This document shows, one piece after another, positions 24,121 to 35,650 of a stretch of DNA of 64,000 nucleotides. Where the stretch lies: the NCBI GenBank assembly GCA_013399695.1, contig VXAU01006167.1, positions 372,001 to 436,000 of the forward strand, read 5' to 3'. Under the pieces are notes generated by a model. That model searched no databases, was not told the origin of the DNA, and saw only the letters and a program-made list of their open reading frames with translations. The translations under genes and the position numbers were made by a program. Position 1 is the stretch's first letter; every line of letters starts with the position of its first letter. This stretch comes from Formicarius rufipectus. Taxonomy: Eukaryota; Chordata; Aves; Passeriformes; Formicariidae.

Positions 24121-27100
24121 CGTGGACCATGTGTGGTCAGCCTGCCTTGACGTGGGGTGCAAACTTCCCAGGACAATGCCCAGGAGACTTGAATGCTTCC
24201 TGAATGCCTCCCTGTTTTTCCTTCTGCATCACATCCTTTTTACATCTGTGGTTTCAAGCTGACCTGGGTTTCTGATGTCCCACATCAGCAGCAATGCTCT
24301 TTTCATCCCCTTCCTGCTGCTGCTGCTGCCTTATTTCAGGTGCTCTGGAGTGAGGAGCCAGGGCTGGCTGCCTTCTGCCAGAGGCACATCCCAGAATCTG
24401 CTCTATTTATTTTTAAAGGCATTTTCTTCCTCTGTTGCACAGCAACTTCTAACACATCCTGGCTCGCGCTGGCAGCTCCTGCTCCTCTCTATACCTTGGC
24501 AGTTCTTCAGCTGCTTTTGGACTGAGGCAGATGAGGACCAGTGCTGAACCCTGATGCCCCTTGGGGTCATTTTTTCCCTTTGAAATGTGCCAGCTCAGGC
24601 TGACTTGCCAGGCTTGGCAGCACTGCTTCCCATATTCCCATTCCTTGGGTGTGGGAGCAGCTGAGTTGTGATGTGCAGAGCCAGCGTGCTGCTGTGTGAT
24701 AAATAAAGTGTAAATTTAGGCTTTCCTCAGGGTGGTGGGGCTCTGTCCACTGGCTCCTGGATCACTGAATATTCATGGAATGGCGGGCTGGGATGTGGAA
24801 ATGTCACTCTTCCCATGTCCATTGGTGGGTGAGGGGACAGTTTCAGGACCATGAGCTTTGGGCTGTTTCCATAGGTGTGCTTGATATTGGATTTGGCTGT
24901 GTGCCCTGCATTTAGGGGAATGACAGGCAGTCCGGGAGCACTGTTGGGCCTTTCCAAGGAGAACCTCCTTGTGGTTGGAGTGAAGGAAGGAGGGCAGCAT
25001 AACTCTGTAGGGGTGTCAGCCTGTGCTCTTGTGCAGGAACAGAGTTAATTCCTGGAGGGTGGCCTGGAAATTGTCTTAAGGAGTCCTGGCTCTGCCCTTC
25101 TTTGGAAAGCAAACTCCTAAGGGCACGCTCTCTGGCTACATACAGCTTCAGGCACTGCTGGGTTCTGGATGCTGCTGTTGCACAGATCACACTTGCTTTC
25201 CTATCCTGGATTATTTCTGTTGCCAAGCTCAGCCCATGCCATTTGCAGAGCGGTTCCCACTGGAGAATTACCTCTCCTTTTGTCCCTGCTGGGTGGAAGA
25301 ACTTGTACAAGAAGGGGAAGGTTGAGCTGTGTGAGGCATCCCATGTCCCCCATCCCTGCCTACGGCTGATGGCACACACCCCCTCAGGTCTGTCTGTCTG
25401 CATTTCCTCTGCCTTCCTGGGCATCTGGGATGCTAGTGTGGGGCTGGAATTGGGGGTGGCAGGTTGTAGACGTGATGGATGTGTGGTGAGGGGTGCCTCG
25501 CCTTGAGCTGCAGACACACCTGTCTGCCCTGCAGCGAGGAGTGCAGGCAGAGGTGAGATGAGACTGTCTCAAAGGTGCTGCTGGATGAAATTCCAGCATT
25601 GGGTTGTTTGTCAGAATGGGTGTTCCTGATCACTGTGACACCTTGCTGTCCCTGTGTCAGGCCAGACAGAGCCCTGTCTCTCAGTGCCACCCCAGCAGTG
25701 CTGTGCCTGCCCATGTCCTGAATGTGTCCTCAGGGCTGGGGCTCACTGCCTGCAGCCAGCCCTGAAGACCAGGATCCCACTCCCCTGGCAATCTCTGGCT
25801 CTCCCGTCTCTCTGTGATGGAGATGTAGGGCTGATTTCTTTGATGTACATTTATATAAATAATAATGGTGTTGTTTAACAGTGGCTCTTAGAGAGATGAG
25901 ATAATTTCATGTTTTGATATTCCTAAAGCTAATCCCCCTGGGAGTGATGCTCTGCATGAGGGGTCTTGTACTGGGGGCTGTGCTTCCCCACTGCTGGCAC
26001 AGGTGAGCTCTTGCACCCACCGAGGTCTCGCTGGCCTTGGAGATGCCAGCTGGGCTCAGTGCAGCTTTCCCCAGGAAGCAGAAGCAGTGCTGAGCCCTGA
26101 GGAGTGGGCTCTGCTGCTGGAGCATCACTGTACGTGCAAAAACCCTGTCATGGCAGAACAAAAGCTGCTTCCCAGACAAAAGGCTGTCTGATGTCTGGTG
26201 CTGGAGTGTCTCCCAGCCTGAAGCAGCCCCTGGATATTCTAAATGGTGCACCTTCCTCCATGTGATCTTTGGAGGTGTTCCGGGGCCCTTGTTTTAATGT
26301 TTTGGATCTGTGAAGGCCTAAAATACAGTGAGTTGTATATGAATGGGTGATCAGTTTTCTTGAGAAGTGAGCCAAGTGGTCTGTCTTTGATCACACCACG
26401 TCCCTCTGCCCTGAACCTACTGGTGCATGGGATGCTGCCTTCCCTGGCTCTCCTGTGCTGGGACATTTGACCTGATCCTCTCACCTGCACCTTTTGCTGA
26501 ATGTAGGACTAAGTCAGTGCAAGAAACCTTTCCCTGTAAATGTAGTCTGTCTGTCTTTTTTTTTTTTTTTTTTTCTTTTTCTCCACCTTGCTTAAGTCTT
26601 TCTGTTCTTGGTGTTATGCAAAGCTCCCACGCGTGGGGTGCAGCCCTGGCTCTCACTGGGTACCAGGAATGCTGGAATTGGTGCTTCCCAGCAGAGCCAC
26701 TGCAAACCTGCCAGAGGCAGGGGCTATGAGAAAGGGGATTTTAATCCAACCAACTTCTCCCCACTATCAAATGACTCTACTAAACATAACACCCTCTGCA
26801 GCTGGCTCCCTCAGCCACTGTGCCTCACAGACCCAGCCAGATGGGCTTGGAGGACCAGGGGGTCTGGAGCTGACCCGAGCAGGGCTTATCCACCACAGCA
26901 TCCATGCCACCGTGAGGGGAAGTGCACGTGGCAGGAGAGGAAAAGGCCACGAGGATGAATCAGTCGCTCTCACAGCCCATCTGTCTCTGTTTGGAAGGGC
27001 CCCACGCTGAAATTCTTCCGAGCTCTCTGAGGTTTGGTGCTCTCCTTATCCACTCTGCGTGAGCTCTCCTCCTCCCCTTGAGCAAGGACTAATAATTAGC

Positions 27101-28849
27101 AGCTCAGGGCAAGCATGGCTGAGCATAGAGAGGCAGATGGCATTTGACAGTCTTGAAAAGCAAGTGGCCCCTGTGGCTTGGTAGAAACAGGTTAGTGAGG
27201 TAGAGGGAAGGGCTGGCAGGGGATGGATTTGGAGCATCCCTGTGCTCCAGGAAGGATGGAACTAGGCCAAGATATCTGAACATATGAGTTCCCAGGGAAA
27301 ACAGCCAAGTTTGGGAAGGAGACGTGTCCTGTGGGCTGGCAAAGCAGAAAAACCCTGCCTGGCTTGGGGTGTCCCCAAGATGTTTGGGAGCATCATCCTA
27401 GATGCTCTGACACAGGCTTATATTTTCTGCATATACACAGTATCATTTACATTTTAAATATATATTTAACAGTTTCTTGCTCTGATACCACTGTTGAAAT
27501 CATCCCCAAAATCCCCACCAAGGCTGCTGGAGTGCTGGACCATGAAGCTGGTGAGGCTTATTCAGATAATGGAAGCAAAGAGCTCACCCAGTGCCTTAAG
27601 TGCTGAGCGTAGTTATTATAGTAATACATAGTTACTTGGCTAAAGAAATGATTGCTGTCAGTGTAATACAAACAGACCCAGAGAAAAACCCTAAAAGGAA
27701 TTTCCTCTTTGTAGGTCAGAGGTGCTGCTGGGACCCACTTCCCACTGCAGGTCTTTATTAGTTAATCAGCTGCTAGAAGTGAAAAATGAAGTATGTTGCA
27801 AGATTCCAGGGTCTCCTTCCTGCTGGGGCTGCGTTCCTTGGCTGTGGCACACAGCTGGGATTGAGATAATGGAGTTGGGTCTCTCGGCAGTGTGTAGCAT
27901 CTCTTGAGGATGCTGCAGAGAGGGTCCATGTGCTTCTTCTTCCATCACGTGTACCCTGGTGCTTGAAAAGGCTCTTCTCAGTGATTTGTGGGCTGGGGTG
28001 CTGCCTTTGGATACTTCTGTCCCATTTCAGCCCATGCTTGACATACAGACCAAGGGGCCAGAACTGCTCACTGTTCTGCCCCTGTTTGGCCATGGCAATC
28101 CCATGCAGGAAGGGATGGATGGATGCTGGGTGTAGCCTCTCTAATGAGTTCCCCATTCGATGGGGTGAGCTCCAGCTCTGTCAACACAGCTGGGTGGTCT
28201 GTGTCCTCAGATGTGCACTGGGCTGAGCTGGGAGCATCATGCTGCTCTCAGCTGCTGTGCAGGTGAAAGTGCCAATGTTTTTGCAGCTGAATAACCAGCT
28301 CTCTAGTTCAGTTTGGCTGCTCTCAGCACCCTGTGGCCCTGGTTTTATCGAGATGATTTCTCCGCAGCAGGAGCAAACAGTAAATTTCCTGACTTCTATT
28401 ACTTTTAGACTGAAGTTTGGGAGATAAGAGCCTCTAGAGACTTCATTTTCAGGTATTGAAAGCCTGCTGTCTATCACAGCACAGCGATTCCTTGGCTCTT
28501 CTGTATCAAAACTAGACAAATGTACCATTGCTGGGCAGTAAATGTCCCCTGCCCCTGTGGCAGTTGTGGTGACAGGGGCTGCCCAGAGCCCTGTGCAGGA
28601 ATGTCCCATGCCCTTACTGCATCCCAGTCATGCCACCAGGAATATGAACAGTGCACATCAGTTTGGGTCGCCTGTGGGAAACGGGAGACATACAGGTGGA
28701 CATGCTGGTTTATTTTGCCTTTTTAACTACTAGTTGTCATTAATGGAGCTGAAAAGCCATCTGTTAACATGGAGATATGTGGAAACCTGGGTTTATTTAC
28801 AGGAAAAGGCTGATTTGCAGCTGGAAAGGTTCAGAGGCACCAATACCTG

Positions 28850-29165
28850 AATGGAGCCTACAAGAAAGATGGATACAGTCTATTTAGAGAGGCATGGAGT
28901 GACAAGAGAAAGGGGAATGCTTTCCCACCGCCAGAGGGCAGGGCTGGATTGGGTATTTGGAAGAAATTCTTCCCTGTGAGGGTGGTGAGACCCTGGTACA
29001 GATTGCCCGGGGAAGCTGTGGCTGCCCCATTCATGAAAGTGTTCAAAACTAGGTTGGCTGAGGCTTGGAGCAAGCTAAGCTAGTGGAAGGTGTCCCTACC
29101 CATGGCAGAAGGTTTGGAATGGAAATATCTTTAAGATCCTTTTCAACCCAAGCCATTCTATGATA
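28850..29165 (+). repeat. CR1 LINE fragment carrying a CTCF-like motif
   Basis: It opens with ATGGAGCCTACAAGAAAGAT and passes through GAAGAAATTCTTCCCTGTGA and GGAAGCTGTGGCTGCCCCAT. It closes with TTTTCAACCCAAGCCATTCT and ATGATA. The stretch that in other copies reads like CTGAAAGAGGGCAG is here CCGCCAGAGGGCAG (28928-28941), which fits the CTCF core. Confidence 0.92.
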
Positions 29166-29931
29166 GGCACACAAGTTGTATGTTATTAAGGAAACCCTGT
29201 GTGGGGGCTGCTGGTTGTCTCCATGGTCCCAGTTCTGTCCATGGTCCATTTCCAGCACATACAGAATTGTTTCCCACTGACAGAGGCAGTGCTAGCATTT
29301 AAACAGCAGAAGCCAAATTACATGAGCAAATGTGGTGTTTTCCCTGCTAATTTCGATTTTGTGTAAAAATAAAGTGTGTTTGTTTTGGGTGAAAGGAGGG
29401 GACCAAAGGCCAGAAGATGGGCAGATGCCCCGATGCCAGATGCTTGGTACCTGGCACGTGGCATCCTGTGAGCACCCTCGTTAGTGCGTAGCCTCATCAG
29501 CTTTCCTTAACAAAATGTTCTGGCATCCTCCCTTCTCTCCTTGTCACTTCTCTGGAGGGAACGTGGCTTGTTCTGCTGGCAGCGTGAGCCCTGTTTGCTT
29601 AGGCGGAGGCAAAGCTAATTATTTCTATTTATTTCCTCAAACTTTCTCAGTGTTTCATTTGAGGACTCTGCTTGAGCTTTTCAACTTGTCTCCAAGGCTG
29701 GAAGTCACTGGAGTCTCTGGAGCAAGCCTGGTGGGGGATGCATTGGTAGGCATGAGGAAAGTCAGTCTCTGTGTGGATGCTGGAGCTGCCCTCGGATTGT
29801 GTCCTCATTTGCTCTTGGCTAATTGTCCTCAGGGCTCTGCTGCAGCCACAGCATGGCTGAAACCTGGAGTTGTTCATGCTTGCTGTGCATGAAAGCCTCC
29901 TGTCCTTGCCAGGGCTGAAGAATGGTTCTTT

Positions 29932-30035
29932 GAAAAAAACAAACAAGAAAACCCAAACAAACAAAAACAAAACCAAACAAAACTCAGTAAAACTGAACCA
30001 AAATGACACTAACCAAACAAAATAAGAAACAAAAT
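29932..30035. repeat. CAAA-rich low-complexity tract
   Basis: About 100 bases are made almost only of A and C in irregular CAAA, CAAAA and AACC units, interrupted near 29985-30010. A shorter A run (about 30052-30060) follows. It looks like an expanded A-rich simple repeat. Confidence 0.85.
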
Positions 30036-31606
30036 TATCACCAGTCACAGGAAAAAAAAACCCTGAAAACCAGCCCCAAACAGAAATACAAAATTTAAAA
30101 AGCCTCGAGGAAACCTGGAGTAGCTGAACAAGGAGTTAAACTTTAACAGGGGAGGATTGAAAACAAGCAGAGCAATATGAAAACGAAAGGCAGAAGTTGT
30201 TGAAAATGAGATGTAAGTGTCCAGAACTGACTTGAAAAAGTAATTAATGCTCCTAAAACAAGTCGCATGGGTAAGCAAAGTAGTGGAGTGAAGGATCTGT
30301 TTATAGCTTTCAGTGGGAGCAGCCAACTCATCTTATCAATGTGCTAATTAATTTGCTGAGGCTCTTGCTGGCAGTTGCCTTTTTCATTTCAGAGAGCTTG
30401 GCAAGGGCTGAGTATCCCTTGGGCTGGGCAGGTTTAAATTTCGTGGTGATTTTAGATACCTCCTACTTAGAGTGCATCACCACAGACCCAAAGGAGACAG
30501 CTCCTCTGGGCTGTCCATCCCTTCTCCTGCAGCATGGGGATGTCAGGCTTGCTTTGGCTAGGATGGAGGCCATGCTCTGTCCCCTCAGTTCCTGTTGATT
30601 TTTTTCCCTGTGTTTAATTAATTGTTTCTCCTGGTGTTTTGCAGCCTTTATCCCAACCTCTGTTTTCACCTCCCTGTTTGTTCTGGAGGAGTGTTCAGGT
30701 GTCTCCAAACAACACCCTGGGAAGGGGTTAAAGTGATGTGCTCAGTTTGCTGCATTATTGTGGGATTTAAATCCTTCTTTTACTCGATGGGCTATTTTCT
30801 CCTGTTAGAGATGTAGTTGGGAAAGGGTTAACAGCCCTGACTCCCTTGCACTTTCTCTTGTCCTTTCTTTCCTCCTCACCTGCAAACACTGGGAGAGGAA
30901 TTTCAGGGACTGATGGGGCAAAGCCCTTTCTGGAGCAATTCCAGTGTGAGAATACAGCATTTCACCATGAGAAGGATTTGGGTATATTCTGAGATTACAA
31001 GCATCTCCTGTCTGTAGGGCATCATCTGCTTTGCTTAGCAAAGGAGAATTGCTTGGCAAGGTGTTCCTGACAGTGTTCCTGTACCTTTTGCTCCCATGCG
31101 TAGCTCCTGACTTGTAGTCACACTGATATTTCCCCTTTCAGCTTCCTGAAGTGCTGCCTGTCTCTGCCTGTCTGTCAGCCCATGAGTGTGGGGCTGGAGT
31201 GGGACATGGACACTCCGTCCAGAGGTGACCCATAGAGAAAAACTAACCAAAGGGAAGGAGCAAAGGAGTCTGACTCGGGTGTCCCAAGCCGCCTCCTCTC
31301 CCATATCACTGTGCTGTGACCCAGCTATGGGAAGCTGTGCTGCTACAGGGTCAGAGAGCTGTAGGCTCACAAGGTGCAGGGGTGCCCAGTTTGAGAAAGA
31401 TGAGGAGAGCACCAAAGCAGGAAGTGCTCTCCCTTGTCCTAACCTTGGAGGTTCAGCGATGTGTGCCCTGTGCCTGCTTGGAGAGGGTCTAACCCAACAA
31501 AACCCCAGGAGAAACAGGACTTTTGACCTGGTGCGGTGGAAGGGAGGTGGTGCACGTAGAACAAGCCACTGAGCCTCCTCTCTCTCTCTTTCTCGTTCCC
31601 TTCCAG

Positions 31607-32039
31607 AGTGATGAGCTACCACAGCACCGAGGATGCTGGGATTCAGCACGTGCTCCATGGGCACGCCGGGCAGGGGGGCTGAGCTGGACGCTGCCTCCCC
31701 CCGCTACGTCCTGGCCCTGCCCGAGGAGGAGACGTGGCGTAAGCACCGGCTCGGCTTGATGCAAACCACCCAGTCCTGCAACCTGCTGGAACCCGAGGGC
31801 TTGGCCGAGGCCCTGGTCTCACGTGCTGCCAGCTTTGATGCCCTCTACGAGCCCCGGTGTCGGGATGGTGACACAGAGATGGGCAGCACCTTCGACCTGG
31901 GGCTTGGCCAGTATGTGCCCGTGAGCCCGGACATCATCAAGCGCCGGCGGGGAGGGCTGATTGAGCAGAGGGACATTATCAAGGCACATGAGGCACACAA
32001 GATGCAGAGCACGCCCCAGGCACGGAGGAAGGAGTGGGA
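31607..32039 (+). CDS. CACNA1E: Candidate alternative 5' coding exon of CACNA1E (N-terminal extension)
   Basis: A C/T-rich tract ending in TTCCAG at 31601-31606 gives a strong acceptor, and GA|GTAAGT at 32039/32040 is a consensus donor. From the ATG at 31633 (A at -3) an open frame of 135 codons plus two bases reaches the donor, with high G/C at third positions like a real avian coding exon. Two in-frame TGA codons (31609, 31612) precede the ATG, so translation must begin inside this exon and the 5' UTR must be spliced from upstream. Joined to the acceptor at 48418, the split codon becomes GAG (Glu136) and the next codon is the CACNA1E start Met. The added segment has no domain I recognise. 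It carries a basic KRRRGG cluster at 103-108, a charged probably helical stretch at 109-136, and Cys at 7, 49 and 76. An overlapping upstream ORF (31611-31682, 23 codons) could reduce its translation. It might instead be the first exon of an unknown gene. Confidence 0.62.
31611..31682 (+). promoter_or_regulatory. Overlapping upstream ORF in the 31.6-kb exon
   Basis: The first ATG of the exon (31611, G at -3) opens a 23-codon frame that ends at TGA 31680-31682. It overlaps the start of the 136-residue frame at 31633 in another reading phase. Overlapping uORFs of this kind usually lower initiation at the next start. If used, it would favour leaky scanning or a later in-frame Met such as the one at 31759. 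Confidence 0.45.
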
Positions 32040-32407
32040 GTAAGTACTGGAGAGCCCCCAGCCCAGGTGGGCAGCTGGGGGAAGTGGGAGTGTTCCCTGT
32101 CCTCTGTGGGGCTGGTGGGAGAGACCTGGGGGGCTGTGATCCCTGTGGTGCAGCTGCCACCCACTGTGCTCCATCTCCTGTTCCTCCTGAGCTGGGCTGC
32201 TTGGCTCCAAGCTGGAGGGTGGCATCCCGTGGGAGCAGTGCACTTTGGGTGGGAGTTCCCCCAAATTGCGGGGTGGTTCTTCCCCGCAACTTCCAAGGAA
32301 ACTTGGAAGTTCTCAAGACAGTTTTCCTTGGATGCAGAGTGAGTTTTGGATGCGTGTAGGGTCATTGCCTTTTGCTTTTGCTGTGGCTTGAGCCTTGCTG
32401 CAAAGGG

Positions 32408-32523
32408 ATTATGTCTAGGTGTGTTGGTTCAGGACATGATTTAGTGGGACTTGACAGTGTTGGGACTTAATAGTTGGGCTCCATGATCTTAGAGGTCTTT
32501 TCCAACCCAAGTGATTCCATGGT
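32408..32523 (+). repeat. CR1 LINE 3' fragment
   Basis: The recognisable part is the tail: GGGACTTAATAGTTGGGCTC, ATGATCTTAGAGGTCTTTTC, CAACCCAAGTGATTCCATGG. It belongs to the same tail type as the fragment at 560-611. Confidence 0.65.
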
Positions 32524-33875
32524 TTGTATTTAATTCTAAAAAATGTTCAAGTCTGAATGAGAGCAAGTAGAAGACATTAACAAACCTGAGAAAACAGAAG
32601 AGAAGTGCTTGGCAGAACTAGAACCCACTGGTTTTCCTTACTGTTTGCCTCTAATTGACTTCTTCCCATTGTTTGCCTTGGTGCTGTAAGAAAGTCCCAG
32701 CTCCAAGTCCTGGATTAGTCTCCCCCACCTAGCACTCACTGCGTGACCAAGGCTGCAGCCACGTGCTTCAGTCCTGCATTTAAATTACAAGATTCCTCTC
32801 CCTGTATCTGCTCAGCAAAATTGCTTGGGCTGCGCTGTTGCAGTACCACTGGTCCAGAGCAGCTCCCTGCCTCAGGCACTTCATTTGGGAAATAATGCTT
32901 AATAGAACAGCCAAAGGAGGTGGGAGCCCCTGTATTAATTAGATGTAGCACATTGCTTTGGTGAGATCCAGGTCAATGTGAGGCTGGTTCCTTTGGTATG
33001 GTTTCCATGATAAAACAGCTTGTGATAACGCTGAGGCTGCTCCTCCCTTTTTTTTGGAGAGCAGCCCATGGTTGAGGCAGGTTCTCCCTAGCCCTTTCCG
33101 CTTGGTCCTCATTCCTTTGTGCCCAGGGAACCTCCTGGCCAGTGACTCAGGCAGCCCCACACAGGGAAAATAAATTGACATATGGGCTTGGCAACTGCTC
33201 AGTGCCGTGTTATCTTTTGCAACCCACCGGGGATGCCAGATGAATAAATCATGGCCGGGCAGGAAGCAGAGGGATGGCCTCGTTAATTGTCGGCTGGCCG
33301 AGCGAGTCCCTAGAACGGCTGCTCGTTAATTAACTGCCTGGATCTCTACAGCTCTGTTTGGTGGCAGGGAGATGAAGCCCCAGCCCTTCCCACTCACACT
33401 GCGTGGGATTTGCCCCTTTGGCTGCCCTCAGTTGCTCCATCCAGCAGTAACTTGAACACAAAGCCCAATATTTCTGTTTTTAAAACATTGGGAATATGCA
33501 GGCTGTGTCAGTGCTGCCATCCCAGTGTGATTAATAGGATGTTTCCCCTGGTTAGTAGGGTCCAAAATTTACATTTCTCAGCTTCTGGGAGCATGGGTTT
33601 GTCGTCCCATCCCACTTTATGATGGTTTTGTCGGAAGCCTCTGGTGTTGGGGGTACATGAGGCTCTGCAGACCTCATGTCCTACTGAGGCCCAGAGAGCC
33701 CCACTGCCTGTCTCTGCCAAGTCCCTTCCTGGGAAGCTGATGAGCACCAAGGGGGCTTGATCTGTTCCTTTCCCAGATTTAGATGCCCTGATACCTCATC
33801 AGCCTGCAAAAAAAAAAAAAACAACAAACCACATGCCAGAGGCTTCTGCTTTAACATCAGACTCATAAATGTCAG

Positions 33876-34093
33876 AAGGAGAGGGACTTTTGATAAGGGC
33901 GTGGAGTGACAGAACAAGGGAGAATGGTTTTAAGATTAGGAAGAATTCTTCCCTGTGAGGGTGGTGAGGCCCTGGCATAGCTTGCCAGGAGAAGCTGTGG
34001 CTGCCTCATCACTGGAAGTGTTCAAAACCAGGTTGGATGGGGCTCTGAGAACTCGGTGTGAGATGGTCTTGCTTGGGTTAGAAGAGACCTTCT
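33876..34093 (+). repeat. CR1 LINE fragment, worn 3' end
   Basis: The block AGAGGGACTTTTGATAAGGG is followed by GCGTGGAGTGACAGAACAAG, the TTCTTCCCTGTGAGGGTGGT block and GTTGGATGGGGCTCTGAGAA. The terminal octamers are not preserved. An A run at 33809-33822 lies just upstream. Confidence 0.88.
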
Positions 34094-35620
34094 TAACTCT
34101 GTCTGGGATAAACCAGAGATGTTTTTGCCAAAGACCAGACCAGTGTGCAGAACTGGTAACCCCCGTGCTGTGAATGCTGTCTGGGAATAGATGGATAGCA
34201 AATGGGGGAGAAAAGGCAAATTAATTTCCCTATATGTAATTTTATTAGTTATAATGCAATTTCACTGTGATTTAATTTTCAGAAGGGCCCATCTCACATG
34301 CCTTGAATCACCCTGGGGGTTTTTGCCTGGGCGGTCTGGCTCTGGTGAGCAGTGGGGAGGTGTTTTCCCATAGCTCCAGCGAGGCAGTGGACATTAAATG
34401 GAACATGAGGAATGTGGAAAATAGCTGGATATCTGCAGGAGGTCTTCTCATGTTCCTGTTTGCCAGCTCTGGCTGGGTGGTCTGCAGTGTGTGGTGGGCA
34501 CAGGGAGAGAGTGCAGCATGTACCTCTGCTCCCCTGGATAAACCCTGTCTTTGCAGTTATGGCACTCCTGGTGTGCAGCCAGATGTTCTTCTATGTTGCG
34601 GTGAGGGAAGGGAAGCAAAGGCTTTTTCATCCTAGCACTGGCAGGTCCGACCTTTACCAAGCCTCCACCTCCTGCTGCCTTTTCCCAGTGAAACAACCCC
34701 CCAGGTGGAATAAGAAGAGGAAGGGTAAATTTCTTTTCTGTATTTTTATTTCCTCCCCTCCCCTGAATGGGGAAACTGAGGCAGAGAACAGCAAACACTG
34801 TCTGCTTAAGTGCCTGCAGAGCAGTGCCTCTGGGAGGCTTAACTTTATGGTAAGAGGTGTATGTACAAGCCCACCTTGTTCTTGTCTGAGGGATTTAAGC
34901 CTAAGGCAAACATTAAACCCTGTTTTCCAAAGTCTCAGCCTCATTCCCTGCCCGGCATCCCTCTGTTCAGGTGTTGAGGTCAGGGTTGGATGTATATGGA
35001 GTAGTCTGTTGTGCTCCCAGGCTGGGTGTGCTGCTGCATGGAGTGGCCGTGGCTGAATCGCTGCTGTCTTTGCTGTGTATTTCTGGCAGCATCGTTTGGA
35101 TAGTGTTTAGCTTAGAGACAGCTCCAAAGGAAAGCTCCTTGTCAAAACAAGTAAACGGGGAACCTCCTGTGGCTTCTCCAGGCTGAGCAGATGCTTCCTT
35201 AGCTGATGGTAAGGACAGGCAGGGCAGCACAGGGAACATCCCAGAAAAGCATCAAGCTGAGTTGGAGGCAAACAGGACCCAAAGCTGCTTTTCTTGGCCA
35301 CAAGGTGGGACTTTGTTAAGCTTAGCTTGTGCAATTTGGGGAATGCAAACTGTGCTCTCAGTTTGGAATGATACCTACAACAGGGATGCAGGGAAAAGCC
35401 TGATTCTCAGATGCCAGGAAGGAAGCACAGGAATGAAGGAGATTGGAGGGAAAGCAGCAGGATCGTGGTACAGTATGAAGGTGGGCTGTAATTCAGCACT
35501 GGAGTACCTGAATGATAGGTTTCAGTGTCCCACAGGAAGCAACGCACTCAGCCCACAGCACGGGACAATGATCCTAAAGAATAAGGTAATTAAAAGTGAT
35601 GTCTTGCCTTAACATTTTTG

Positions 35621-35650
35621 TTAACTCAAACATTAACATTTTTGAGTTAA
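35621..35650. repeat. Perfect 10-bp inverted repeat with 10-base loop
   Basis: TTAACTCAAA (35621-35630) is the exact reverse complement of TTTGAGTTAA (35641-35650), separated by CATTAACATT. The flanks also repeat ACATTTTTG directly. The stem is A/T-rich, and no coding or transposon context is visible. Confidence 0.8.

Larger units (their letters stand above)
24121..31606. other. Non-coding stretch before the 31.6-kb exon
   Basis: No additional coding exon is supported. Named content is limited to a long T run at about 26557-26575, the CR1 copy at 28850-29165 and the CAAA-rich tract near 30 kb. The last 35 bases before 31607 form the pyrimidine tract of the next exon. This is probably an intron if a transcript starts at the 8-kb island. 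Confidence 0.55.

Noticed and set aside
31035..31664. 209-codon minus-strand frame overlapping the 31.6-kb exon
   Set aside because: It has low-complexity Arg/Glu repeats arising from the pyrimidine tract of the acceptor and resembles no protein. The + strand exon explains the region better.
31607..32039. Assigning the exon to a neighbouring named gene such as KIAA1614 or IER5
   Set aside because: The translation does not resemble what I know of IER5, and I could not match it to KIAA1614. The splice phase fits CACNA1E, so no other symbol was given.
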